Source of the DNA: Pseudomonadota bacterium
GTDB lineage: Bacteria > Pseudomonadota > Alphaproteobacteria > Rhizobiales > Hyphomicrobiaceae
NCBI GenBank assembly: GCA_018242255.1
Contig: JAFECH010000369.1
Coordinates: 1-64,000 of the forward strand
Length of the DNA: 64,000 bases
Reading direction: 5' to 3'
Below the pieces are notes generated by a model. The model worked only from the letters and a program-made list of their open reading frames with translations, was not told where the DNA came from and ran no database searches. The translations under genes and the position numbers were made by a program. Positions 45,311-54,925 of this stretch are shown here, in pieces; the first letter of the stretch is position 1, and every line of letters begins with the position of its first letter.

Positions 45311-48300
45311 CTATTCGGCAGCGACAGGGGCTGAAGGACCATGTGGGATATGCGTCTCGCCCGGCGCATCTGCGTCGCGGCCCTCACGCCATTTTTCTAT
45401 GGTGGCATAGAAGACCGGCACGAAGAGTAATGTGAGCAGTGTCGCCGCCAGCATGCCGCCGAACACGGTTGTCCCGATGGATTGTCGGCTTGCCGCACCC
45501 GCGCCGGAGGCAATCATCAGTGGGACGACACCGAGTATGAAGGCAAAGGCGGTCATCAGGATGGGACGAAGGCGCAGACGTCCCGCTTCCATCGCAGCCT
45601 CGACGATCGACAGGCCTTCGAGACGCCGTCGCTTGGCGAACTCGACGATCAGAATGGCGTTTTTCGCCGATAGCCCGATCAGCATCACGAAACCGATCTG
45701 CGAATATACGTCGATCTGCATGTGCCGCACCCAGATCGCAAGCAACGCGCCGAACAGGGCGAGTGGCACGGCCAGCAACACCATGAACGGCATCGACCAG
45801 CTCTCATACTGCGCGGCGAGGATCAGGAAGACGAATACGCTGGCAAGCGCAAACACCATGATCGCGATGGATCCGGCTTTGAGTTCCTGAAACGTAATGC
45901 CAGTCCATTCGTAGCCGAAGTCTCGTGGCAGCGCTGTCGCCGCCGCACGTTCCATCGCCGCGATCGCTTGGCCCGTACTGTAACCTGGTGCCGGTCCACC
46001 GTTGATGAGCGCGGCAGCATAGTTGTTGTAATGTGGAACTGTTTCAGGCCCAACAATGGGTTTTAGAGTGCCTAGCGTGCTGAGAGGAACCATGCCGCCG
46101 GTATCGTTCCGCACGTACAGCTTTGACAAATCGGACGCGTTCGCCCGCGAAGACTTATCTGCTTGCAACGTAACTCGGAAGGTTCGACCGAACAGATTGA
46201 AGTCGTTTACGTAGAGAGAGCCAAGATAGATCTGCAACGTGTTGAAAACGTCCGGCAGGTTGAGGCCCAAAAGCTTCGCTTTCGAGCGGTCGAGGTCGTA
46301 CTTGAATTGCGGCGTTGACGTCGAGAAGGATGAGAACAACTGCTGCGCATCGAGCTCCGGCTGCTTGCGCGCTTCTGCAATCAAAGCCTGTGTCGCATCG
46401 TTGAGCGCCTGACTGCCGCGCCCGGTCAAATCCTCAACCTGGAATTCAAAGCCGCCGGTCGTACCGAGACCCGGGATCGACGGTGGATCGAAGCTGAGTG
46501 CAATTGCCTCGGGGATCATAAGCAACTTAGGGCGCACCGCAGCCACAAGGTTTGATGCGCTTTGTGACGGTGGCCGCTCGTCCCAAGGCTTCAGGATGGC
46601 GAACTCGACCGCTGAATTTGACTGCGCCGCATTGGTCAAAAAGTTCAGTCCGCTGATCGAGCCGACGATATCGACGCCAGGTGTCGCCTCCAGAATGTCG
46701 CGAACTTTCTTCGCGACTTCGTCGGTTCGTTCAAGGGAAGCCCCGTCGGGCAACTGGACGACGACGAAGAAATAACCTTGGTCTTCGACAGGAAGAAACG
46801 TCGAAGGAACACGCTGGGCGATGAAATACGTGGCGGCCAGGATGCCGGCAAACAGCATCAGCATCACCCACCGGATCCGAATGAGGAAGTGCACGAGTCG
46901 GGCGTAGCCGTGCGACATGTGGTCGAAACCAGCGTTGAACCACCGGAACAGAATGAAAGTGGACGCAGGCTTGTGTCGCAGAAACGCGGCGGCAAGCGCC
47001 GGGCTAAGCGTCAGCGAGTTGAATGCTGATAGTCCGACGGAAATCGCAACCGTCAATGCAAACTGATTGTAAAGCCGGCCGGAAACACCTGGAATGAACG
47101 CGACTGGGATGAATACGGCCATCAACACGCCGGTCGTCGCGATGATGGGGCCGGTCACTTCCGACATTGCCTTCAAGGCGGCATCCATGGGTTTCAGGCC
47201 GTTTTCAAGCTGCCGCTCGACGTTCTCAACCACGACGATGGCGTCGTCGACCACAAGTCCAATGGCAAGCACCATGCCGAGCAAACTCAGCATGTTCAGC
47301 GAAAAGCCGAGCGCCTCCATGATGACGAGCGTCGCTATCAGAGATACCGGAATCGCGATTGTTGGAATGATTGTCGTACGCCAGCTTTGTAGGAAAATGT
47401 AGACGACGAGCACGACCAGGAACAACGCTTCGAGCAGCGTGAACACCACGTCGTGCATGGCGGCCGAAACGAAGCGCGTCGTGTCGTAGTGCATCGCGTA
47501 CGAGATGCCTTTAGGAAACCGCTTTGACAGTTCCTTCATTTTGGCCAGCACGCGTTCCTGCAATTCAAGCGCGTTGGACCCTGGCATCTGAAACACCGCC
47601 AGCACGACGGATGGGTCTTTGCCGAAGAACGCAGTTGAGGAATATTGCAGCGCGCCTAGCTCGATCCGCGCCACATCTCGAAGCCGAACGATTGCGCCGG
47701 TCGATGGATTGGCGCGAAGCACGATGTTGCCGAACTCTTCCGGACTACTGAGGCGCCCGGTGGCGTTGATCTGCATCTCGAATGGCGTACCGGGCGGCGC
47801 GGGCGATTGTCCAATCTTGCCAGCCGCGACCTGAATGTTCTGCTCCGCGACGGCATTTTGTACGTCGACTGCTGTAATGCCGAGCTGCGAGAGCTTGTCG
47901 GGGTCGAGCCAGAGCCGCATCGAATAGCGCCGCTCGCCGAAGATCTGCACGTCGCCGACGCCCGCCAATCGCTTCAATGGGTCGACGATCTGGAGATAGG
48001 CATAATTGCTGAGCGTGACGGGATCGACCGAATGGTCGGGCGACGTCAGGTTGACGATCAGCACGAAGTTCGGATTTTGCTTGCGTATCGTGATGCCGGC
48101 CTGATTGACGATCGGCGGCAGCTGCGACGACGCTTCCGAAACTCGGTTCTGGACGTCGACCGCAGCGATGCTGAGCGGATAGCCTACGTCAAAAGTGATC
48201 GTGATCGTCGAGGAGCCGTCGTTCGAACTCGACGACGACATGTAAGTCATGCCTTCGACGCCGTTGATCTGCTGTTCGAGCGGAGTGGTGACAGTATCGG

Positions 48301-48472
48301 CGACGACCTGTGCGCTGGCGCCAGGATAGATTGCGCTAACGACCACCTGGGGCGGCGTCACGTCCGGAAGCTGCGAGACAGGCAGAAGGAAATAGCAAAT
48401 GGCGCCCGCCAGAACCATGATGACGGCGATCGCTGAAGCGAAGATCGGTCGATGTATAAAGAAGTTGACCAT
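45311..48472 (-). CDS. RND multidrug efflux pump, HAE1 (AcrB-like) type
   Basis: This 1053-residue pump starts with FFIHRPIFASAIAVIMVLAG and has the expected 12 membrane helices and two large periplasmic loops. The proton-relay aspartates are in GLVVDDAIVVVENVER, and the C-terminal half has GFVMLIGLSAKNAILIVEFAK. Length and pattern are of the AcrB/MexB family, exporting hydrophobic drugs. The start at 48472 is used; the frame is open to 48505. The adaptor gene follows 13 bases later. No adjacent repressor is seen. Confidence 0.95.
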   Translation of the reverse strand: MVNFFIHRPIFASAIAVIMVLAGAICYFLLPVSQLPDVTPPQVVVSAIYPGASAQVVADTVTTPLEQQINGVEGMTYMSSSSSNDGSSTITITFDVGYPLSIAAVDVQNRVSEASSQLPPIVNQAGITIRKQNPNFVLIVNLTSPDHSVDPVTLSNYAYLQIVDPLKRLAGVGDVQIFGERRYSMRLWLDPDKLSQLGITAVDVQNAVAEQNIQVAAGKIGQSPAPPGTPFEMQINATGRLSSPEEFGNIVLRANPSTGAIVRLRDVARIELGALQYSSTAFFGKDPSVVLAVFQMPGSNALELQERVLAKMKELSKRFPKGISYAMHYDTTRFVSAAMHDVVFTLLEALFLVVLVVYIFLQSWRTTIIPTIAIPVSLIATLVIMEALGFSLNMLSLLGMVLAIGLVVDDAIVVVENVERQLENGLKPMDAALKAMSEVTGPIIATTGVLMAVFIPVAFIPGVSGRLYNQFALTVAISVGLSAFNSLTLSPALAAAFLRHKPASTFILFRWFNAGFDHMSHGYARLVHFLIRIRWVMLMLFAGILAATYFIAQRVPSTFLPVEDQGYFFVVVQLPDGASLERTDEVAKKVRDILEATPGVDIVGSISGLNFLTNAAQSNSAVEFAILKPWDERPPSQSASNLVAAVRPKLLMIPEAIALSFDPPSIPGLGTTGGFEFQVEDLTGRGSQALNDATQALIAEARKQPELDAQQLFSSFSTSTPQFKYDLDRSKAKLLGLNLPDVFNTLQIYLGSLYVNDFNLFGRTFRVTLQADKSSRANASDLSKLYVRNDTGGMVPLSTLGTLKPIVGPETVPHYNNYAAALINGGPAPGYSTGQAIAAMERAAATALPRDFGYEWTGITFQELKAGSIAIMVFALASVFVFLILAAQYESWSMPFMVLLAVPLALFGALLAIWVRHMQIDVYSQIGFVMLIGLSAKNAILIVEFAKRRRLEGLSIVEAAMEAGRLRLRPILMTAFAFILGVVPLMIASGAGAASRQSIGTTVFGGMLAATLLTLLFVPVFYATIEKWREGRDADAPGETHIPHGPSAPVAAE

Positions 48473-48824
48473 GCGTCGTCCGTGCTGAAGCGCGGGAGCA
48501 ATCAATCGCTATTGGTCCGGCCCCTCTCCCCCAAAAGCCCGATGCGCCTTTAAAACCTGAAGTGACCGCTATCTCAAGCGCGGATTCAGCCGATCTTCGG
48601 GCAACTTTCCCAAGCAAACTATGAGTTTACCGACATTACGGAGGATGGCTCCGGATTTCTCAACAATCTCCGTGGCTTCGAATCGACGCGGAGAAATGAG
48701 CCTTGTCGCCACCGCGACCCTGCGTGGCGAAATGTCATGGGACTACGGTCGATCCTGCAGCCCGTCCTAAACATTCTCGGGTTCGGCCCCGCCGTCGAAA
48801 TTTGTCAATACTGCCGACGAGGCT
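48473..48824. other. Intergenic region upstream of the RND pump
   Basis: This 352-base gap between the RND pump and NYN-domain genes (both minus) has no supported gene. It presumably holds the pump promoter. No clear dyad or promoter boxes were found by eye. Confidence 0.4.
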
Positions 48825-49373
48825 TCAACGATGGTCGGACACTTCGTTGTTAGCTCGCGCAATCTCTTTTTCGAGATCAGCGAGATCCAGGAACTGGTCC
48901 GCCTGACGGCGCAACTCATCCGCGATCATCGGCGGCTGCGTCTGCAATGTGGAAACGATGCTAACTCTTTTTCCCATCTGCTGGAGAGCCGCAACCAGAC
49001 TGCGAAAATCTCCGTCGCCGGAAAATATCACGATGTGATCGAGATTTTCCGCGAGACGCAAGGCGTCGACGGCCAACTCGATATCCATATTGCCCTTGAT
49101 TTTGCGGCGGCCCGAACCGTCCACGAATTCTTTCGAAGGCTTGGTGACCATCGAAAACCCATTGTAATCCAACCAATCGACCAGCGGACGGATAGAGGAA
49201 TATTCCTGATCGTCGGCCAGCGCCGTGTAATACAGCGCTCTCACCAAAAGAACCTTGCAGCGGAAAAAGCGGAGCAATTTTTTATAATCAATATCGAAGC
49301 CCAGCGATTTTGCCGTCGCATAAAGATTGGCGCCATCAATAAATAAAGCTACCCGCTCGGTCGGATAGAAATT
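48825..49373 (-). CDS. NYN-domain (LabA-like PIN-fold) putative RNase
   Basis: This 182-residue protein has the NYN acidic residues: FIDGANLYATAKSLG at the N-terminus, KGNMDIELAVDALR in the middle and VIFSGDGDFRSLVAAL later. These aspartates bind metal in the PIN-like nuclease fold. LabA/DUF88 proteins are thought to act on RNA. The start MNFYPTERV at 49373 is preferred. It stands alone. Confidence 0.9.
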   Translation of the reverse strand, partial: NFYPTERVALFIDGANLYATAKSLGFDIDYKKLLRFFRCKVLLVRALYYTALADDQEYSSIRPLVDWLDYNGFSMVTKPSKEFVDGSGRRKIKGNMDIELAVDALRLAENLDHIVIFSGDGDFRSLVAALQQMGKRVSIVSTLQTQPPMIADELRRQADQFLDLADLEKEIARANNEVSDHR

Positions 49374-49894
49374 CATTCGCGCCTTCCAGATAAAAATGAG
49401 CAAGATCAGGCGTGAGATATTTGATTAGCAGATCAGAATGTCAATCCGTCTGATTAGTCTGCTGGCGATGTATATCAAAATTTGCATCACCTGTGTCTGA
49501 TACCCCCGCCGAGGCACTTGCGAATAATCAGTATGCGTCGTTATTGGTCGACTGCCGGATATCGAGATTTTGACGAAAATAAGAATGAGGCGCACGCAGC
49601 CGGGAAAAAACACATATTGACCCGGACGCTCGGTCGGTCCTTTCAACTCGCAAGGCGCTATGTGCGCTGTTCTCAGGAACTCCCTTTTAAACGCAGGCGT
49701 TCGAGCTTTATGTGCCTGCACGGGGGCGCTCTCATGCTCAAACACCTGGATGACTGAGCCAAACCGGCGTGCTAACGACCCGGCTGTAACCCCGCAATTC
49801 GGCATCCGTCGATTGTGCCTCGCATTTGGCGCCTCGTCCCGCGTTTGGCGTCTTTGGGCAGGCTCCAGCGGGAAATCATTTCAGGAATCATGCA
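49374..49894. other. Divergent intergenic region, NYN and MFS genes
   Basis: This 521-base gap has no supported gene; open frames such as 49425-49805 (minus) resemble nothing known. AT-rich sequence just upstream of the NYN gene (49415-49450) includes an imperfect dyad, AGCAGATCAGA with TCTGATTAGTCTGCT, that may be an operator. Confidence 0.35.
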
Positions 49895-51160
49895 ATGTCC
49901 AGATCAGAGCGCGGAACGCAGACGCTGGCGTCGCGCCAGGACGAGCCGTCCGAGCCATTGGCGATCTCTTTCGTAGAATTCGTCTGTCTCTGCGCGAGCC
50001 TCATGGCCATAACGGCGCTCGCGATAGACATCATGCTGCCGGCTCTTCCCGCGATCGCCTCCTCGTTCGGCGTCGCGAGCGAAAATGATCAGCAATTGAT
50101 CGTCGTCCTGTATATGGCTGGTTTTGCGGTCGGACAGATTTTTTTTGGTCCGCTTTCGGATCATTACGGCCGCAAGCCGATGCTCCTGCTGGGCCTTGGC
50201 GTTTTTATCCTCGGCACGATCGCGGCCGTATGGGCGAAGTCGTTCGAGATGCTGTTGGTAGCGCGCCTCGTTCAGGGCGTTGGCGCGGCCTCGCCTCGGA
50301 TCATAGCCATCGCGGTGATCCGCGATCTTTACGCCGGACGGCAGATGGCCCGCGTGATGTCATTCGCGATGATCGTCTTCATCACCATTCCGGTTCTCGC
50401 CCCGTCCATCGGGCAGGCGCTGGTTCATGTCGGAAATTGGCATTGGATCTTTGTTGTGCTTTTCGTGATGGCGGTGGGAGCAGCGATCTGGTCCGGTCTG
50501 CGGCTGCCGGAAACCGCGCGCCCGGCGTTGGGCGTCGAGCGGCCGTTGACGTTGGTCCAAGCGCTCCTGGCTGCTCTTCTAAACCCTCTGACGGCTGGGT
50601 ACGGCGCGGCCGGCGGCTTCATGTTCGGGTGTCTGCTTGCCTACGTGGCGAGCGCCCAGCAGGTGTTCGTCGACGTATTCAGAATCGGTGATGTGTTTCC
50701 AATTGTCTTTGGCGCCATCGCGTCAGCGATTGCTGTCGCGTCGTTCGTCAACGCACGGTTGGTCGGGCGCCTCGGTATGCGCCGTGTTTCGCATACGGCG
50801 CTGGTCGGATTCATTGCCGTATCCTTGCTGCTCGCCGCCGCCTCGGCATTCGGCGCTGCAGGCTTCGTGACGTTTGCGGTTGCAGTCGGATTGGGCTTCT
50901 TTCTCTTTGGTCTGATCGCGCCAAACTTCAACGCGATCGCCATGGAGCCGCAGGGGCACAACGCCGGCATGGCCTCATCCGTCGTCGGTGCGCTAGGTAC
51001 GGCAATCGGCGCGCTTGCCGGCGGTCTCGTCGCGAGGGGCTTCGACGGCTCGATCTTCCCGATATCCGCGGGGTTCGCCGTCTGCAGCCTCATTGCGGGT
51101 AGCTTGGTGCTGAGCGTCGAAGGGCCGTCCGGAATGTTCGGTCGCAATCGGACAACGTGA
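49895..51160 (+). CDS. MFS exporter of the Bcr/CflA drug-resistance family
   Basis: This 421-residue, 12-helix transporter has the family signatures DIMLPALPAIASSFG (helix 1), GQIFFGPLSDHYGRKPML (loop 2-3) and VQGVGAASPRIIAIAVIRDLY (helix 4-5). It is a proton antiporter exporting drugs or small metabolites. The start at 49895 fits the family; the frame is open to 49826. Confidence 0.92.
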   Translation: MSRSERGTQTLASRQDEPSEPLAISFVEFVCLCASLMAITALAIDIMLPALPAIASSFGVASENDQQLIVVLYMAGFAVGQIFFGPLSDHYGRKPMLLLGLGVFILGTIAAVWAKSFEMLLVARLVQGVGAASPRIIAIAVIRDLYAGRQMARVMSFAMIVFITIPVLAPSIGQALVHVGNWHWIFVVLFVMAVGAAIWSGLRLPETARPALGVERPLTLVQALLAALLNPLTAGYGAAGGFMFGCLLAYVASAQQVFVDVFRIGDVFPIVFGAIASAIAVASFVNARLVGRLGMRRVSHTALVGFIAVSLLLAAASAFGAAGFVTFAVAVGLGFFLFGLIAPNFNAIAMEPQGHNAGMASSVVGALGTAIGALAGGLVARGFDGSIFPISAGFAVCSLIAGSLVLSVEGPSGMFGRNRTT

Positions 51161-51297
51161 GGACGGGCCTAAAATTTCTGTAACGCGCGCCAGAATGTAT
51201 CTGCGGGCTTGGCCTCATATGCCGTCTTGTACTACATGCTGGCGCGAATGAGGTTTATGCTGTTGGCCCAATTCGCTGGCTGCGAGGCGAGACGAGC

Positions 51298-51975
51298 ATG
51301 AGAATTCTGCTGCTTGAAGACGATCAGAATACTGCAGCGTACATTTTGAAAGGCCTCGAAGAAGAAGGCCATACCGTCGATCATCTGGCGGACGGTCGCG
51401 ACGCAGTCGCTCAGGCCGTCGCGGAAAATTACGACGTCATTATTCTTGATCGCATGCTTCCGAGTCTCGATGGCTTGGCGATTATCAAAACTATTCGCAG
51501 CGCCGGTCGCGGCGTGCCGGTTCTGTTTTTGACGGCGCTCGGCGGCGTCGATGACCGCGTTGAAGGCTTGGACGCTGGCGCCGACGATTATCTTGTGAAG
51601 CCGTTTGCGTTCTCGGAGCTTCTCGCGCGAGTCAATGCGCTGGCCCGTCGCCCGCACACCAAGGGCGAGGAAACGCGGCTCAAGGTCGGTGACCTTGAAA
51701 TAGATCTCGTCAGCCGAAAGGTGACGCGCGGCGGCGACCTCATCGACTTGCAGCCGCGAGAATTCCGATTGCTGGAAGTCCTGATGCGCAACCGCGGTCG
51801 GGTCGTGACCCGCACCATGCTGCTCGAACGTGTGTGGAGCTTCCACTTCGATCCGAAGACAAGTGTCGTCGAAACGCACATCTCGCGGCTAAGGGCTAAG
51901 ATAGACAAGCCCTATGGCAAGGAATTAATTCATACCATCCGCGGGAGCGGCTACACGGTCAATGACGGCTCGTGA
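51298..51975 (+). CDS. OmpR-type response regulator
   Basis: This 225-residue regulator has receiver Asp51 (VIILDRMLPSLDG), Lys in DYLVKPFAF and a winged-helix output domain (LQPREFRLLEVLMRNRGRVVT, then VVETHISRLRAKI). It overlaps its kinase gene by 14 bases. It resembles QseB/PmrA/CopR-type regulators. The signal and targets are unknown; the adjacent MFS gene upstream could be one. Confidence 0.92.
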   Translation: MRILLLEDDQNTAAYILKGLEEEGHTVDHLADGRDAVAQAVAENYDVIILDRMLPSLDGLAIIKTIRSAGRGVPVLFLTALGGVDDRVEGLDAGADDYLVKPFAFSELLARVNALARRPHTKGEETRLKVGDLEIDLVSRKVTRGGDLIDLQPREFRLLEVLMRNRGRVVTRTMLLERVWSFHFDPKTSVVETHISRLRAKIDKPYGKELIHTIRGSGYTVNDGS

Positions 51976-53338
51976 TCTTTTGAAGCGCACGCCGTTTCGC
52001 CTGGCGGCGACGTTCTCGCTGTTTTTCATCACGACGATCCTGGCGCTTTTCACGGTTTTCTATCTCGTTGCGAGCGCGCGACTAGTCGCCGACATTCGCG
52101 ATCGTGTCGAGACGACGCTCGATTCCCTTGCCGCGCTGGACGGCGAGCGCACGTTTGACGATCTCGTCGGCCTTGTCGCAAGCGAAAGTGAATCGGTGCG
52201 CGATCCCGATTTCATCATGGAGCTTGTCGACAAGAAGGGGAATTTTTTGGCGGGCAATGTTCGCGGCGTTAAAGATTCGAACCAATGGATGACACTGAAG
52301 CGGTCCGACCTTTTTCTGACCCTCGATCGCGGGGAGCCGGACGATGAGTTCCTGGCGATCTGGAGGCCTTTGGTTAAAGGTAAATTGCTGGTGGGCAGCG
52401 ACAACAGCGAAGTCAAGCAGATGAAATCGTTTCTGCAGAAGCTGCTTGGCTATGGTTTGTTAGCAGCTTTTCTGGCGATTGCGCTTTGCGCCACCTATTT
52501 CGCTCGCGAAACGCAACATCGCATCGACGCCTTCGCGCGCCCGCTTGCGCGCGTATCGATGGGTGAGGTCACGGCACGAGTTCCGACATCCGGCCAGCAG
52601 GACGATATCGATCAGGTCGCGATGCAGGTGAACGGCATGCTGGGAAATCTGCAGCGACTGATCGAAAACGTGAATCAATCCTCGTCCGACATTGCGCACG
52701 ATTTGAAAAAGCCGCTCGGGCGATTGCGCCAGCGTCTTGAGGACGCCAGCCGCGGCGCGAATGACAAAACCGAATTTCAAGGCGCAATCGATAGCGCGCT
52801 CGACGATATCGACTCAATCTCCGAAACGTTCGACGCGCTTTTGCGCATCACGCAGATCGAGGCCGGCGCTCGTAAATCCCGCTTCGTGACGCTCGATCTG
52901 GGGCAGGTGCTCGCCGATGTTCGCGATGTCTACGACATCGTGGCCGAAGATGAGGGCGATCGCCTCTCATACACGTCAGCGTGTTCCGGCCCGGCGGACG
53001 TTCGCGGCGACCGCGAGCTTCTTGTCCAGCTCTTTGCCAATCTCATCGAGAACTCCATCCGCCATTGTCCGCCCGGAACGGAAATTTCGATCCATTTGAC
53101 GTCGGAGCCCGGTGCTTTTGTCGTGAAAGTCACTGACACCGGACCCGGTATTCCGGAGCATGAGCGCGAAAATGTTTTCCGCCGGCTCTATCGACTTGAG
53201 CGGGCGAGATCGACCGACGGCAGTGGTCTGGGTCTCAGCCTTGTCGCCGCGATTGTCGAGCTGCACAGCGCAAAAATCGATCTAACGGATAATGAGCCAG
53301 GGCTGAGGGTGGAAGTGCGATTTCCAGTGGCGTCCTGA
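51962..53338 (+). CDS. Sensor histidine kinase, partner of the OmpR-type regulator
   Basis: This 458-residue membrane kinase has membrane helices at about residues 15-40 and 160-180, a periplasmic sensor between them, HAMP, a dimerisation domain with His at about 245 (SSDIAHDLKKPLGRL) and an ATPase domain (LFANLIENSIRHCPPG, VTDTGPGIPEHE, DGSGLGLSLVAAIVELH). The pair forms one operon. Confidence 0.92.
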   Translation: MTARDLLKRTPFRLAATFSLFFITTILALFTVFYLVASARLVADIRDRVETTLDSLAALDGERTFDDLVGLVASESESVRDPDFIMELVDKKGNFLAGNVRGVKDSNQWMTLKRSDLFLTLDRGEPDDEFLAIWRPLVKGKLLVGSDNSEVKQMKSFLQKLLGYGLLAAFLAIALCATYFARETQHRIDAFARPLARVSMGEVTARVPTSGQQDDIDQVAMQVNGMLGNLQRLIENVNQSSSDIAHDLKKPLGRLRQRLEDASRGANDKTEFQGAIDSALDDIDSISETFDALLRITQIEAGARKSRFVTLDLGQVLADVRDVYDIVAEDEGDRLSYTSACSGPADVRGDRELLVQLFANLIENSIRHCPPGTEISIHLTSEPGAFVVKVTDTGPGIPEHERENVFRRLYRLERARSTDGSGLGLSLVAAIVELHSAKIDLTDNEPGLRVEVRFPVAS

Positions 53339-53366
53339 GCGTGGAGATGCGCGAGCCGCAATAAAA

Positions 53367-53398
53367 TCGGACGGCGCATGCGGAAATGCGCCCTCCGA
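53367..53398 (-). terminator. Terminator of the heme operon (hutX end)
   Basis: Between convergent genes, arms TCGGA-c-GGCGCAT and ATGCGCC-c-TCCGA (one mismatch) enclose a 6-base loop. On the minus strand the stem is followed by TTTTATTG, fitting intrinsic termination after hutX. On the plus strand no T tract follows. Confidence 0.65.
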
Positions 53399-53433
53399 CG
53401 TCCCCCCCGGTTCGTCCCGTTGTCCGATTGTCT

Positions 53434-53955
53434 TCAGGCAGCAAGTTCGGCCTTCAGCGCATCGAATAGCTTTACCTGATCTCCGACCAGCTCGCGCTTT
53501 TCATCGCGGCGGACGAAGATCTTGAACATCGCTTCTCCCGCAGCATTGAAGAATTGGATCGAGCGGGATTCGCGGCCCATGAAAGGCCGCATGACGAAGG
53601 CGATAGACGTGCAGTTCTCGGACTTGATGTGGCCGCCGATCGGACTGTCGCCGTGCAGATTGAAGTAACCCCGACCCACAGAACCGGGTGGAATGGGGCC
53701 TTCGCATTCGAGCACGATGTCCGGCGTATGCACGATGAAGACCACAGAACCCCACGAAGTGAGGGCGGCAAGGATCTTCTCGAACGCACTGCCAGGAACG
53801 ATGGCGCGATGCTCAACTGGCAGCGCTTCGACGGCATCGAACGTGCTCACGCCGTACTCGCGGGCAATCTGTTCGAGAATACCGTCCGCATTCCTTGCGA
53901 GGCGCTCCCATAGCGGCGACCGCGCCGGGGTGTCTGATGTCAGAGCTTCGCTCAT
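53434..53955 (-). CDS. hutX: HutX-type heme carrier protein
   Basis: This 173-residue cytoplasmic protein belongs to the HutX/HuvX family of intracellular heme carriers (EQIAREYGVSTFDAVEALP, GYFNLHGDSPIGGHI, FVRRDEKRELV). Family members bind heme and pass it to a degrading enzyme. The start at 53955 lies 5 bases after the monooxygenase-like gene. It is the last gene of the heme region before a terminator. Confidence 0.88.
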   Translation of the reverse strand: MSEALTSDTPARSPLWERLARNADGILEQIAREYGVSTFDAVEALPVEHRAIVPGSAFEKILAALTSWGSVVFIVHTPDIVLECEGPIPPGSVGRGYFNLHGDSPIGGHIKSENCTSIAFVMRPFMGRESRSIQFFNAAGEAMFKIFVRRDEKRELVGDQVKLFDALKAELAA

Positions 53956-53960
53956 GATGT

Positions 53961-54308
53961 CTATTCGGCCGCCGCGAGAACAGACTTTGTTCCGTCGGAC
54001 GCGACTTCCTGAATAACTTCGAAGCCCTCGAATTCCGGGTGCCCGAGATAAAGCTTCTTGGCCGTCCCGGCGCCGGAATGTGATTTCCGGAATGATTCCG
54101 ATTTCGTCCAGGCCTCGAAGTCGGCAAACGACCGCCACATCGTGTGCGAGGAATAAAGGACATGATCCTCTTTGGCCGGACCGCGAAGCAGATGGAACGT
54201 GATGAAGCCCGGCTCTTTGTGCAGGTTTACTTCGCGCGACAGCCAGACTTCTTCGAAATCCTTCTCCGCTCCGTGTTCGACTTTGAAGCGGTTCATTGCG
54301 ATGTACAT
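53961..54308 (-). CDS. Antibiotic-biosynthesis-monooxygenase-fold protein, likely heme-degrading
   Basis: This 115-residue protein is a ferredoxin-like ABM domain (MNRFKVEHGAEKDFEEVWLS, then FITFHLLRGP, then MWRSFADFEAWTKSESFRKSH). Such proteins in heme loci are IsdG/HmuQ-type heme oxygenases, and the late His may be the heme ligand. It adjoins hutX by 5 bases, which supports heme degradation. A 215-base gap upstream, with no supported gene, may carry a separate promoter. Confidence 0.82.
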   Translation of the reverse strand: MYIAMNRFKVEHGAEKDFEEVWLSREVNLHKEPGFITFHLLRGPAKEDHVLYSSHTMWRSFADFEAWTKSESFRKSHSGAGTAKKLYLGHPEFEGFEVIQEVASDGTKSVLAAAE

Positions 54309-54523
54309 GTGATCACCTTCATTGACATATGAACAGCGGGCCGGGAGCTGGGGTTTATTGGCGAACCAGCCCGCTGTTTATGATCTCAGAGCGGCGAGAC
54401 GGGAAGTCAAAAGCTCTAAGACGCATTTTAGATCGAAATCCGTTTGATGCGATAAGCAAGTGCGCACCGCGAGCGAACGCTAAAGTTATATACGCAAAGA
54501 GTCAACATTATCCGCTTTTCGAT

Positions 54524-54925
54524 TTAGGCATGGTGGGCGATGTGACTGGGCAGCATTTGCCCGATATTGAGAAGATTGCCGTCGTCATCGATGAAGTGAA
54601 ACTCACGCATTCCCCACGGCTTGTCTTCGACGGTCGAAAGGCGTTTCGCGCGCCCGTTGTTGAAAGCGATATGCCAATCGTCGACGTCGCTCACGCGAAT
54701 GTAAGCCGAAACGCAATGCGGCTCGGGAATGTGCGTGACGCCGGAGATATGAAGTTCAACATTGTGTCGGCGCAGAATGAGATAATTATGTGCAGCGTTC
54801 ACGACGCTGAAGCCCTTGCTGGCGTAAGTCTCGGATGCGCGCACCATATCTATCGAAATGAGAACAGGAATTGCCAACGGCACGGCTACGCTAACGTCAC
54901 GAAATTCGTCCGGCAATGTCATCAT
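54524..54925 (-). CDS. VOC (glyoxalase/bleomycin-resistance fold) protein coupled to hmuV
   Basis: This 133-residue protein is a single VOC domain resembling bleomycin-resistance proteins (AIPVLISIDMVRASETYASKG, LHISGV, SAYIRVSDVDDWHIAF, MREFHFIDDDGNLLNIGQ). The Met-Arg-Glu-Phe and D-DGN motifs are typical. The first ATG overlaps the hmuV stop by 4 bases. Its role in heme uptake is unknown. Confidence 0.8.
   Translation of the reverse strand: MMTLPDEFRDVSVAVPLAIPVLISIDMVRASETYASKGFSVVNAAHNYLILRRHNVELHISGVTHIPEPHCVSAYIRVSDVDDWHIAFNNGRAKRLSTVEDKPWGMREFHFIDDDGNLLNIGQMLPSHIAHHA

Noticed and set aside
49425..49805. Minus-strand open frame between the NYN and MFS genes
   Set aside because: No domain, signal peptide or ribosome-binding site; composition unlike the neighbouring genes.
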